From positions 1,372,501-1,436,500 of the forward strand of contig NC_010995.1 in NCBI RefSeq assembly GCF_000019225.1: a DNA stretch of 64,000 bases, written 5' to 3'. This DNA is from Cellvibrio japonicus Ueda107 (GTDB lineage: Bacteria; Pseudomonadota; Gammaproteobacteria; Pseudomonadales; Cellvibrionaceae). Shown in pieces: positions 1 through 7,816 of the stretch (its first letter is position 1; the number at the start of each line of letters is the position of its first letter). The translations under genes were made by a program, and so were the position numbers. The notes under the pieces were generated by a model. It saw only the letters and a program-made list of their open reading frames with translations, ran no database searches and was not told the origin of the DNA.

Positions 1-1239
1 CATATCAATCACATAGGTTTTGGTCATGCGGTCATGTATCAGCTTATCGCCCATCATGGCGTTAATGATGAGTGCAATATAGGTAAACAGGGCAGTGATA
101 CTGAATACCAGGCTGCGACAGAACCCCTGGAAGGGTGTCATGCGCTCAAAGTGTTTGTTGGTGACAACCAGGCCCATAATCAATTTGCCCAGGGTTGCCT
201 GGGTTGATGAACACTCACATGCCCAGAAATAAAAAAATCCAAGCACGAGGGGAATGATAAGCACAGCATTATTAACGTTATCACTACCGGTTTGTCGCGC
301 CAGGTCACTGAGCAGGAGCGATGAGATAAAAAACATACCCACCAGATCAATAACCAGGGCCGCAAGGCGTTTCATCGGGCTGGCGTAGTAAAGGGTTTCC
401 GGTTGCAGAACCGGTTTAGCCATTTTGATGCTGCTGGCACCGCGTACACCTTCCACTGCCTGCCGGGATTGCTCCAATGGCTCAGTTTCACTGATTTGCG
501 CGAGTAATGGAGCGTATTCCTCCTCCTCGAAGAAACGATAAATATGATGCTGGTTAAGCTTCCAGTTAAAGATGCTGTCCAGGTAGGTGAGTACGCGTGA
601 GCCAATCAGGATCAGCGGCTTATTATGGTTGCGTTTGTTGTGTTCCTGGATGACTTGCAAGATGCCCAGGCCCAAACGCCAATTGAATTGATCGTCGAGG
701 ATAAACGGGGAGCGCATCAAAAACTCCCAGGATTCAGGCATATGCAACTCGCTGGTGGTATTGAGCAATGCCTGGGCCAGTGCTACCAAACGTTCGCCTT
801 CTATTTGGTAGGGGTTGGGCTCTTCCGCCAGGGATGGCTCGCCAGGTGTTTCGGCCTGGCCTTCCGCCGATGATAACCCTGCCGATGGTGGCAGCGCGCT
901 TGACTCGGGTTCAGCCAGCGGGACTTCCGGTTGTGGTTGTGTGCCAATGTTGTCAGAACCTGTGCCTGCGGGGCTGCTCTGTTCTGCTGAGGCGACGTGA
1001 GCGGAGGCCTGGACGGTGTTTTCTGCGGGAGATTCGTCTGTTACCGGTGGTTGCTCTTGCTGTGCTTGGTAATGCTGGTAGGCAGCGTAGTCCAATGCCG
1101 TTTTATAGGCGTGGTGTAACGCCTGAAAGGCCTCTGGTTGTTCATCCGGTCGCGTTGTTTTTAGCTTGCGCGCATAAGCGCGTTTGATATCGCGGCTGTC
1201 ACTGGTGGGCTCCAGCTCCAGTATTTCCCATATGTTCAT
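1..1239 (-). CDS. J-domain protein with C-terminal RDD membrane domain (3' end outside window)
   Basis: The frame is open from the ATG at 1239 to the window edge (413 codons), so the C terminus is missing. Residues 1-60 resemble a J domain (MNIWEILELEPT, then KRAYARKLK), but the usual HPD tripeptide reads RPD. A Pro/Glu/Ser-rich linker follows (about 75-145). The last ~125 residues form an RDD-type membrane domain (MKRLAALVIDL, then hydrophobic segments). The start codon immediately follows the stop of the HscC-type Hsp70 gene, so the two are co-transcribed. J proteins next to hscC are known dedicated co-chaperones, and the membrane domain suggests Hsp70 recruitment to the inner membrane; that role is inference. 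Confidence 0.85.
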   Translation of the reverse strand, partial: MNIWEILELEPTSDSRDIKRAYARKLKTTRPDEQPEAFQALHHAYKTALDYAAYQHYQAQQEQPPVTDESPAENTVQASAHVASAEQSSPAGTGSDNIGTQPQPEVPLAEPESSALPPSAGLSSAEGQAETPGEPSLAEEPNPYQIEGERLVALAQALLNTTSELHMPESWEFLMRSPFILDDQFNWRLGLGILQVIQEHNKRNHNKPLILIGSRVLTYLDSIFNWKLNQHHIYRFFEEEEYAPLLAQISETEPLEQSRQAVEGVRGASSIKMAKPVLQPETLYYASPMKRLAALVIDLVGMFFISSLLLSDLARQTGSDNVNNAVLIIPLVLGFFYFWACECSSTQATLGKLIMGLVVTNKHFERMTPFQGFCRSLVFSITALFTYIALIINAMMGDKLIHDRMTKTYVIDM

Positions 1240-2928
1240 TTAAAACCATTCCTCGTTATCCAGGCGATTGAGGATGGTCTCCAATTGTGCAGCGGCTTTT
1301 TGGATTTCCGGCGGGTTTTGGCGCTCGAGGACTTGGTCAAAGTCGGCCAGCAGTTGCGCAATTTGCTGGCGTTTTTCTCCCAGGCTGGACTCGTAGAGTC
1401 GCTCGCCGCGGGCGATGAGCGCGCGGTTGCTCTCCTGGTCGCGCGGATGGAATTTGAGTGCTGCCAGTTTCTGGCGCGACTTTTCAATTTCTTCTGCCGT
1501 GAGTGCGCCGGGTGAGTGTTCAATCACCTTGTTGACAGCTTTTCCGGTGGAGATAACCGTGACATCCACTTCCAGTAAGCCATTCATATCGTAGGAGTAG
1601 CGTACATCTACGCCCTCTTTACCGGCAGGAGCCTTGGGAATATCGATGGACACTTTGCCAAGGAACACGTTTTTGTTCACCAGGCGATTTTCGCCTTGGT
1701 AAATGCCCACACTGATTTGTGCCTGGTTGTCGTGCACCGTCACCAGGCGGCGTGTCACGCTGATGGGAACCACCGAATTGCGCTCGATGATTGGCAGGAA
1801 ATAACCGCCCTGGTTATTGCTTTCGTTAACCACATCGGTGCCCAGGGTGTAGGGACAGACATCGGTGAGGACAATATCGTTGAGCGCCTGGTCTTTGGCC
1901 TTCAAGCCCGCCTGGATAGCGGCGCCCATGGCAATGGCACAATCGGGGTCCAGGTGGCAGGAGGGCAATCGGCCAAACATGCGTCCAATCATGGAGCGGA
2001 ATACACCCATACGCGTGGCGCCGCCTACCAGCACTACGTCATCGATGCTTTGCGGTGACATAGTGGCATCGTTAAGCGCGCGCTCAATAGGGCGCTTGGC
2101 GCGCAGTAATAAAGGTGTCACCACCTTGGTGAACCATGCCTCATCCGGCTGGAAGTCGATCTGTTGGCCTGCCAGGGTGATTTGAATGGGGTTTAGCGCT
2201 TTACTGCTGATGCGGCGTTTGGCGGTTTCCATCTGCATCAATAGCTGGTTGAGCTGTGCAGGTGCGAGGCTTTGGCGGTTGATACTGTATTGGTTCAGTA
2301 AGTCATCGACCATTGCATCGACAAAATCCTCCCCGCCGAGGAAGTTGTCACCTGCACTGGCATGCACTTCCATAACACCTTCAAAGAATTCCAGGATAGA
2401 TACATCAAAGGTGCCGCCGCCCATATCAAGGATCAGGAAAGTGCCCTCCTGCTTTTCGTGCAAGCCATAGGCGATGGCGGCAGCAGTGGGTTCATTAATC
2501 AGGCGCTCGACTTTAAAGCCCGCCAGCTCGCCTGCCATTTTAGTGGCGTGGCGTTGGTTGTCATTGAAATAGGCCGGTACACTGATGACCGCTTCGACGA
2601 CCGGTTCTCCCAGGAAGGTTTCAGCATCTTCTTTCAGCGAGCGCAGTACAATTGCCGAGAGTTCGGTGGCACTGAAAAAACGGTTGCCAATTTTGATTTT
2701 GTGCTCGGTCCCCATCAGGCGCTTGAACACGGCAACGGTCTTGTCGCTATGGCTGATCAGGCGCTCCTTGGCAATGCGTCCCACACTCAGGTTGCCGCTG
2801 TCATCCAGACCGACGACTGATGGAGTCAGGTAATCGCCGAGGCGATTGGGGATTAGCTTGACTCCCTCTGGAGTCCAGATGCCACAGCTGCTGTTTGTTG
2901 TGCCTAGGTCTATGCCAATAATTGCCAT
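1240..2928 (-). CDS. hscC: Hsp70-family chaperone, HscC-like
   Basis: This 562-residue protein has the actin-like ATPase motifs of Hsp70: GIDLGTTNS near the N terminus, NEPTAAAIAYG, LDMGGGTFDVS and VLVGGATRM. The substrate-binding part is short, as in HscC (about 555 aa) rather than DnaK (about 640 aa). I chose the ATG at 2928, which has a GGA element upstream and puts MAIIGIDLGTT at the N terminus; an ATG ten codons earlier would add an atypical extension. The J-domain gene follows with no gap. Expected role: ATP-dependent folding of specific clients in the cytoplasm. The family call is firm; the HscC subfamily call rests on length and the J-protein partner. Confidence 0.88.
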   Translation of the reverse strand: MAIIGIDLGTTNSSCGIWTPEGVKLIPNRLGDYLTPSVVGLDDSGNLSVGRIAKERLISHSDKTVAVFKRLMGTEHKIKIGNRFFSATELSAIVLRSLKEDAETFLGEPVVEAVISVPAYFNDNQRHATKMAGELAGFKVERLINEPTAAAIAYGLHEKQEGTFLILDMGGGTFDVSILEFFEGVMEVHASAGDNFLGGEDFVDAMVDDLLNQYSINRQSLAPAQLNQLLMQMETAKRRISSKALNPIQITLAGQQIDFQPDEAWFTKVVTPLLLRAKRPIERALNDATMSPQSIDDVVLVGGATRMGVFRSMIGRMFGRLPSCHLDPDCAIAMGAAIQAGLKAKDQALNDIVLTDVCPYTLGTDVVNESNNQGGYFLPIIERNSVVPISVTRRLVTVHDNQAQISVGIYQGENRLVNKNVFLGKVSIDIPKAPAGKEGVDVRYSYDMNGLLEVDVTVISTGKAVNKVIEHSPGALTAEEIEKSRQKLAALKFHPRDQESNRALIARGERLYESSLGEKRQQIAQLLADFDQVLERQNPPEIQKAAAQLETILNRLDNEEWF

Positions 2929-3103
2929 TGTGTTGATCCTGTTGCGACGGAAATCCATGAACCACTGGCGAGCGCTTAATCGGGCTCAAGCCATTGATGG
3001 AGACGGGCGATTTAAGCGGGTTTGGCACGAAATGTCCATGGCACTGTGGATAGCATTTGCTATCAAGTTCTGTGAACCCTGGCCGCTAACAGCGCAGGGG
3101 CTC

Positions 3104-3131
3104 TTGAAGCCCCGGCGACTCTGCCTATACT
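3104..3131 (+). promoter_or_regulatory. candidate sigma70 promoter upstream of motA
   Basis: A TTGAAG -35 element (3104-3109) and a TATACT -10 element (3126-3131) are separated by 16 bp, about 95 bp upstream of the motA start. The rest of the ~300 bp between hscC and motA shows no gene. I did not find a clear flagellar sigma28 sequence. This is consensus matching only. Confidence 0.4.
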
Positions 3132-3227
3132 CAGGAAAGACTTTTTTACGACAAGGGTGTTGTGCAAAAAACAGGCGATTTTGCCGCCTTTTTCGATAAA
3201 TAGCCGGGTTTTGTTGGGAGAAACTGT

Positions 3228-4085
3228 GTGAATATTATTTTGGGGATCATTGTTGTCCTGGGCTGTGTGATTGGTGGTTTTGTCATTCACGGTGGTAATG
3301 CCCTGGCGCTGATGTCGCCGATTGAAATTATGATTATTTGTGGTGCATCGTTTGGCGCCATGATTATTGGTAACCCGCTGTCGGTGACGATCAATGTCGT
3401 CAAATCAGCGGGGGCGCTGATGACCCCTTCCAAATACAACAAAATCTTCTACCTCGACATGCTCACCCTGCTCTATGACATCCTCAATAAAACCCGCCGC
3501 GAAGGTTTAATGGCGATTGAGGGAGATATCGAAGAACCGGAATCCAGTCCTATCTTTGCCAACTACCCGGAAATTCTCAAAGATCACCATATTGTTGAGT
3601 TTATTTGTGACTATCTGCGCATTATGGTGGCGGGCAATATGGCTCCCCATGAACTGGAGTCACTCATGGAGCAGGAACTGGAAGGGCATCATCAGGAAGC
3701 ATCCATTGTGCCCGGGGCTATCCAGAATGCAGCGGACGGTTTGCCGGGTTTCGGCATTGTGGCGGCTGTACTGGGGGTGGTGATTACCATGGGCAAGATT
3801 GGCGGCCCGCCTTCAGAGATCGGGGCATCGGTGGCGGCGGCCCTGGTCGGTACGCTTCTGGGGATTCTCTTTGCCTATGGTTTTATCGGACCTTTTTCGA
3901 GTTACCTCAATCACAAGGTTCGCGATGAGTCCCGCGCCTTTGAATGCATCAAGGCGGTGCTGGTAGCGTCCATGAACGGTGTGCCGCCCCAGGTTGCTGT
4001 GGAGTTTGGCCGCAAGGTGTTATTCCACAGTGTTCGTCCCAGCTTCAGCGAGTTGGAAGAACAGTATCGCGCCAGTAAAAAATAG
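3228..4085 (+). CDS. motA: flagellar motor stator protein MotA
   Basis: The 285-residue product is the proton-channel subunit of the flagellar stator. It has four hydrophobic segments and a large cytoplasmic loop carrying the charged pair region TRREGLMAIE (equivalents of E. coli Arg90 and Glu98). Two conserved prolines lie in GLPGFGIVAA and YGFIGPFSSY. Length matches E. coli MotA (295 aa). Translation starts at a GTG with GGGAG seven bases upstream. motB follows after 13 bp in the same operon. Confidence 0.97.
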   Translation: MNIILGIIVVLGCVIGGFVIHGGNALALMSPIEIMIICGASFGAMIIGNPLSVTINVVKSAGALMTPSKYNKIFYLDMLTLLYDILNKTRREGLMAIEGDIEEPESSPIFANYPEILKDHHIVEFICDYLRIMVAGNMAPHELESLMEQELEGHHQEASIVPGAIQNAADGLPGFGIVAAVLGVVITMGKIGGPPSEIGASVAAALVGTLLGILFAYGFIGPFSSYLNHKVRDESRAFECIKAVLVASMNGVPPQVAVEFGRKVLFHSVRPSFSELEEQYRASKK

Positions 4086-4098
4086 GGTGGTTCCATAA

Positions 4099-5100
4099 AT
4101 GGAAAGGGGTGCGCAACCGCTCATTATCAAAAAGAGAAAAGGCCGTGGCCATGGTCATCACGGTAGCTCCTGGAAGGTGGCCCTGGCGGACTTTATGACT
4201 GCCATGATGGCCTTCTTCCTGCTTATGTGGTTGCTGGGAGGTACGACGGAGGAGGAGAAAAAGGCGATTTCACAATACTTCCAGGATCCGGGTAGCCAGT
4301 ATGTGATTGGTGAGGGCGGTGCTGACTTGGGACTGATTAATCAGGATAGGCCCATACAGCAATCCCAGGCCGAACAGGACACGATGGAAACAGCCAATAC
4401 CCAGGAGTTTACCCAGGATGATCAGGAGGTTACCGAAGACAAGATCAAGCGCGAGATGGAGCGTATCGAGAATGAACAGCTGCAAGAGTTGAAAGAGCAG
4501 CTAGAGACGGAAATCAATCAACTGGATTCGGTATTCCAGCAGATCAAAGATCAAATCCTGATTGATTTTACGGCCTTGGGCTTGCGCATCCAGATTGTGG
4601 ATAAAGATCAGCGACCCATGTTCGATGTGGGCAGCGCCAATCTCAAGACCTACTCCAAGGAAGTCTTGCAGGCCCTGGCGCCTATCCTTGATAAAGTGCC
4701 CAACAAAATTAGTATTACCGGCCATACAGATGCAACGCCCTATGGCGCCAATGCAACCTACACCAATTGGGAACTTTCGGCGGATCGCGCCAATGCAGCG
4801 CGGCGTGCAATGCTTGAGGGCTCCTACCCGGAAAATAAGGTGGCGACAGTGCAGGGCATGGGATCCGTTGCCCCTCTGCTGGTGGATAAGCCGCTTGAAC
4901 CTATCAACCGCCGTATTGCGATTATTGTGCTGAAAAAAGCGGTTGCCGATGCGCTGGGTTCCGGTGCAGGTATCAGCAGTGATCAATTGCTCCGCGCACC
5001 CGATGCTCAACTGCCGGCACGACAACCGACACCGCCGCCGCAGTTTATGTCGCCGACCCAGATCGATGATGCTATCGATGCATCCAGTTCCTCGCCATAA
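4099..5100 (+). CDS. motB: flagellar motor stator protein MotB
   Basis: This 333-residue protein has a single N-terminal membrane helix with the proton-accepting aspartate at residue 31 (VALADFMTAMMAFFLLMWLL). An acidic, coiled-coil-prone segment follows (about 85-150), then a C-terminal OmpA-like peptidoglycan-binding domain (ISITGHTDATPYG, WELSADRANAARR). It anchors the MotA/MotB stator to the cell wall. It is the second gene of a motAB operon and is followed by a good hairpin terminator. Confidence 0.97.
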   Translation: MERGAQPLIIKKRKGRGHGHHGSSWKVALADFMTAMMAFFLLMWLLGGTTEEEKKAISQYFQDPGSQYVIGEGGADLGLINQDRPIQQSQAEQDTMETANTQEFTQDDQEVTEDKIKREMERIENEQLQELKEQLETEINQLDSVFQQIKDQILIDFTALGLRIQIVDKDQRPMFDVGSANLKTYSKEVLQALAPILDKVPNKISITGHTDATPYGANATYTNWELSADRANAARRAMLEGSYPENKVATVQGMGSVAPLLVDKPLEPINRRIAIIVLKKAVADALGSGAGISSDQLLRAPDAQLPARQPTPPPQFMSPTQIDDAIDASSSSP

Positions 5101-5105
5101 CTCTG

Positions 5106-5130
5106 AAACCCGACAGTCGTCGGGTTTTTT
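5106..5130 (+). terminator. rho-independent terminator of motAB
   Basis: A 9-bp stem (AAACCCGAC paired with GTCGGGTTT, loop AGTC) runs into a T tract a few bases after the motB stop codon. Confidence 0.9.
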
Positions 5131-5264
5131 ATTCAATGTGTCGTTACGATTGAGGTGAGCCGGGTGTTGTTCGGGTTACGAATGTCACTGTGTTTTCACG
5201 GGCGATGGTCTACACTCTCCGCCATTCGCCACGCTTGTGGCATCGTTCTGTGAAGGAGACTGTC

Positions 5265-5777
5265 ATGCTTTATGATTTAACCGTTGTACAATTCAGCAAA
5301 ATGCTCAATAACCTGAATGCTGTCCTGGATAAGGGCGCAGCCTATGCTGAAGCCAAGCGAGTTGATGTCGGTGTCTTATTGGGCTCGCGTTTGGCCCCGG
5401 ACCAATTTAATTTGATTCGCCAGGTGCAAATTGCCTGTGATACCGCCAAGTTGGGTGTGGCACGGTTAACCGGTAAGCAGGAGTCTGCCCCGGTTCATCC
5501 CGATGTCGAGACTTCGTTAGCTGAACTCAAGGCACGTATCCACTCTGTAATTGAATATTTGGCCCAGTTTTCACCCAGCGATTTTGAGGATGCTGCAGAG
5601 CGCAGTATCAGCCAACCGCGCTGGGAGGGAAAATATCTCACAGGGTATGAGTTTGCCATCCAGCATGTGATTCCCAATTTGTATTTCCATATCACTACGG
5701 CTTATGCAATTCTGCGTCACAATGGTGTGGACATAGGCAAGAAAGATTATCTCGGGCCTATGCCCTATAAGTCCTGA
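5265..5777 (+). CDS. DUF1993 family protein
   Basis: The 170-residue cytoplasmic protein starts MLYDLTVVQFSKML and contains the conserved patch YEFAIQHVIPNLYFHITTAY and the tail DYLGPMPYK, typical of DUF1993. This is a helical-bundle family distantly like DinB whose biochemical role is unknown. I chose the ATG at 5265 because AAGGAG lies seven bases upstream; an earlier in-frame ATG at 5190 has no ribosome site. It stands alone between two terminators. Confidence 0.85.
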   Translation: MLYDLTVVQFSKMLNNLNAVLDKGAAYAEAKRVDVGVLLGSRLAPDQFNLIRQVQIACDTAKLGVARLTGKQESAPVHPDVETSLAELKARIHSVIEYLAQFSPSDFEDAAERSISQPRWEGKYLTGYEFAIQHVIPNLYFHITTAYAILRHNGVDIGKKDYLGPMPYKS

Positions 5778-5799
5778 ATGGCAGCTACAACAATTGTTA

Positions 5800-5841
5800 C
5801 CCAATAAAAAGGGCTGGTATTAACCAGCCCTTTTTATTGGG
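5800..5841. terminator. bidirectional terminator between convergent genes
   Basis: GGGCTGGT and ACCAGCCC (loop ATTA) are flanked by an A tract on the left and a T tract on the right, extended by CCCAATAAAAA/TTTTTATTGGG. It serves the DUF1993 gene on the plus strand and the antiporter gene on the minus strand. Confidence 0.92.
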
Positions 5842-5855
5842 TGTAACCGGAGCAT

Positions 5856-7589
5856 TTAGTGATGAGCAGCCGGTACAGTTTCTGCGGGCTGTAATTTCCC
5901 CATACGTTTCAACACATGACCGGCCATACCTTGCGCCAATTGTTGTTCGCTCAAAAATATCTTGCCGATTTTTTCTTGCGTCCACATCTCGGCTTCTTCC
6001 TCATTGTGGGTGCGAATCACTGCTTCAATTTTTGGATTGAGCTGGCGGGCCACATCGACCATTTGCCTGACGTGAACAGTATTGGATGTCGCCGCGACTA
6101 ATAGGCTGGCGTTGGTAATATGCGCCTGAATCAGTACATTGGGATCTGCTGCATCACCGCAGACTGCCGGGATATTCTGGCTGCGCAGTTTTTCAACCAG
6201 CTCGCGATTAGCTTCTGCAACCACGTAGGGAATTTTCTGTTCGTCCAGGATGCGGGCGATACGCTTGCCTACACGCCCGTAGCCAACCAGGACAACCTGG
6301 CCGGATAAATAAGCTTCGTCTGTTGTCATGGGCAGGGTTGCCAGTGGGTCGTCACGGGTGTCCAGGCTGCGCGCATAGGCAGAGCGCGCTTTCAGCCATT
6401 GCTGTAAGGGATCGAGTGTGGCAAAAAGTGCTGAGTTCAGCGCGATCGATGCCAGGGCGCCTGCCAGAATCAAATTCTGGGCTTCGATACTCATCATCCC
6501 CAGGCTCATGCCCAGCCCGGCGAGGATAAACGAGAATTCACCAATCTGTGCAAGGCTCGCCCCTACGGTAAGGGCCGTGTTCAGTGGATAGCGGAATGCC
6601 AGCACCAGTGCAACGGCTGCAAGGGTTTTACCAAACATAATAATCGCCACAACGGCGAGCACTTTCAGGGGATGTTCGACAAGCACATGGGGATCAAACA
6701 ACATCCCGACAGATACAAAGAATAAAACGGCAAAGGCATCGCGCAGTGGCAGTGAGTCATCGGCTGCGCGGTGGCTGAACTCAGATTCACGCAGCATCAT
6801 GCCGGCAAAGAACGCACCCAATGCAAAGGAAACGTCGAACAGTGCCGCTGAACCATAGGCAACACCCACTGCCGTAGCGATCACACAGAGGCTGAACATT
6901 TCGCGTGAGCCGGTTCCCGCTACCCACCAGAGCAACTTTGGGAGCAGGCGTTTACCCACCACCAGCATAAAGGCAATAAACGCAATCACTTTCAGCATGG
7001 TAATGCCCAGGGTAATGCCGATGTTGGTATCGCTAACCCCATGTTCGGCATTGGTTTGGCCACCCATGACACTGGCAAGGGCGGGTAGCAGTACCAGTAC
7101 CAACACCATGACCAGGTCTTCGACAACCAGCCAGCCAATGGCGATTCGCCCATTGATACTGTCGACAACCCCCCGGGCTTCCAGTGCTTTTAGCAGTACC
7201 ACTGTACTGGCAACAGAGAGGGCGAGACCAAAGATCACGGCTTCACCCCAGTGCCATCCCCAATAGATGCCAACGCCTGCACCCAATGCGCTGGCAACGG
7301 CAATTTGTGCAATAGCACCGGGAATAGCGATACGTTTTACCGAGAGCAAATCATTAACGGAAAAGTGCAACCCCACACCAAACATCAGCAGCATGACGCC
7401 AATTTCTGCAAGTTGGGGGGTTAATTCAGCATCGGCGACGAATCCGGGCGTATAAGGACCAACGATAATGCCCGCCAACAGGTAACCTACCAGTGGGGGC
7501 ATTCGCACACGTGTGGCAAGAAAACCCAGAATCATCGCCAGGCCGAGACCCGCGGCGATGGTAGTGATCAAGCTGATGTTATGGGGCAT
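5856..7589 (-). CDS. ybaL: CPA2 cation:proton antiporter, YbaL/KefB type
   Basis: The 577-residue protein has about 12 hydrophobic segments of a Na+/H+ exchanger domain (residues 1-390). A Rossmann RCK_N domain follows, with the nucleotide-binding motif VGYGRVGKRIA (about 410-530). The start MPHNISLITTIAAGLGLA and the segment PPLVGYLLAGIIVGPYTPGFVAD closely recall E. coli YbaL. Expected role: inner-membrane K+ or Na+ exchange for protons, gated by a nucleotide or thiol ligand. It is monocistronic. The family is certain; substrate ion and gating ligand are not. Confidence 0.9.
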   Translation of the reverse strand: MPHNISLITTIAAGLGLAMILGFLATRVRMPPLVGYLLAGIIVGPYTPGFVADAELTPQLAEIGVMLLMFGVGLHFSVNDLLSVKRIAIPGAIAQIAVASALGAGVGIYWGWHWGEAVIFGLALSVASTVVLLKALEARGVVDSINGRIAIGWLVVEDLVMVLVLVLLPALASVMGGQTNAEHGVSDTNIGITLGITMLKVIAFIAFMLVVGKRLLPKLLWWVAGTGSREMFSLCVIATAVGVAYGSAALFDVSFALGAFFAGMMLRESEFSHRAADDSLPLRDAFAVLFFVSVGMLFDPHVLVEHPLKVLAVVAIIMFGKTLAAVALVLAFRYPLNTALTVGASLAQIGEFSFILAGLGMSLGMMSIEAQNLILAGALASIALNSALFATLDPLQQWLKARSAYARSLDTRDDPLATLPMTTDEAYLSGQVVLVGYGRVGKRIARILDEQKIPYVVAEANRELVEKLRSQNIPAVCGDAADPNVLIQAHITNASLLVAATSNTVHVRQMVDVARQLNPKIEAVIRTHNEEEAEMWTQEKIGKIFLSEQQLAQGMAGHVLKRMGKLQPAETVPAAHH

Positions 7590-7741
7590 AGCCTATCCTC
7601 ATATTGGTATAAAAAAGTCATTTTCCGGACTATAAAGGCCTGTATCGGAGGATAGCAACCCGTTTTTAACAGGCGTTAACACTTTTAATGAGGCGTTTAC
7701 GAATATAAAACCTGTACTGCCCGAGGTATTTGGCAGTGACA

Positions 7742-7775
7742 TGCCCCCTGGTAGTTAACCCGGTATCAGGGGGCA
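7742..7775. repeat. GC-rich inverted repeat after the vWA gene
   Basis: TGCCCCCTG and CAGGGGGCA, extended by a wobble pair and TA/TA, can form a 12-bp stem about 40 bp beyond the vWA stop codon. There is no T tract, so it may be a transcript-stabilising or rho-assisted end rather than a classical terminator. The ~225 bp between antiporter and vWA gene hold nothing else I can name. Confidence 0.4.
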
Positions 7776-7816
7776 CGATGACGTGGATGTTTAACGCTTT
7801 ACACGAGGACAGATAT

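Noticed and set aside
4501..5136. 211-codon minus-strand open frame opposite motB
   Set aside because: It is a shadow of the motB coding sequence and has low-complexity, domain-free translation.
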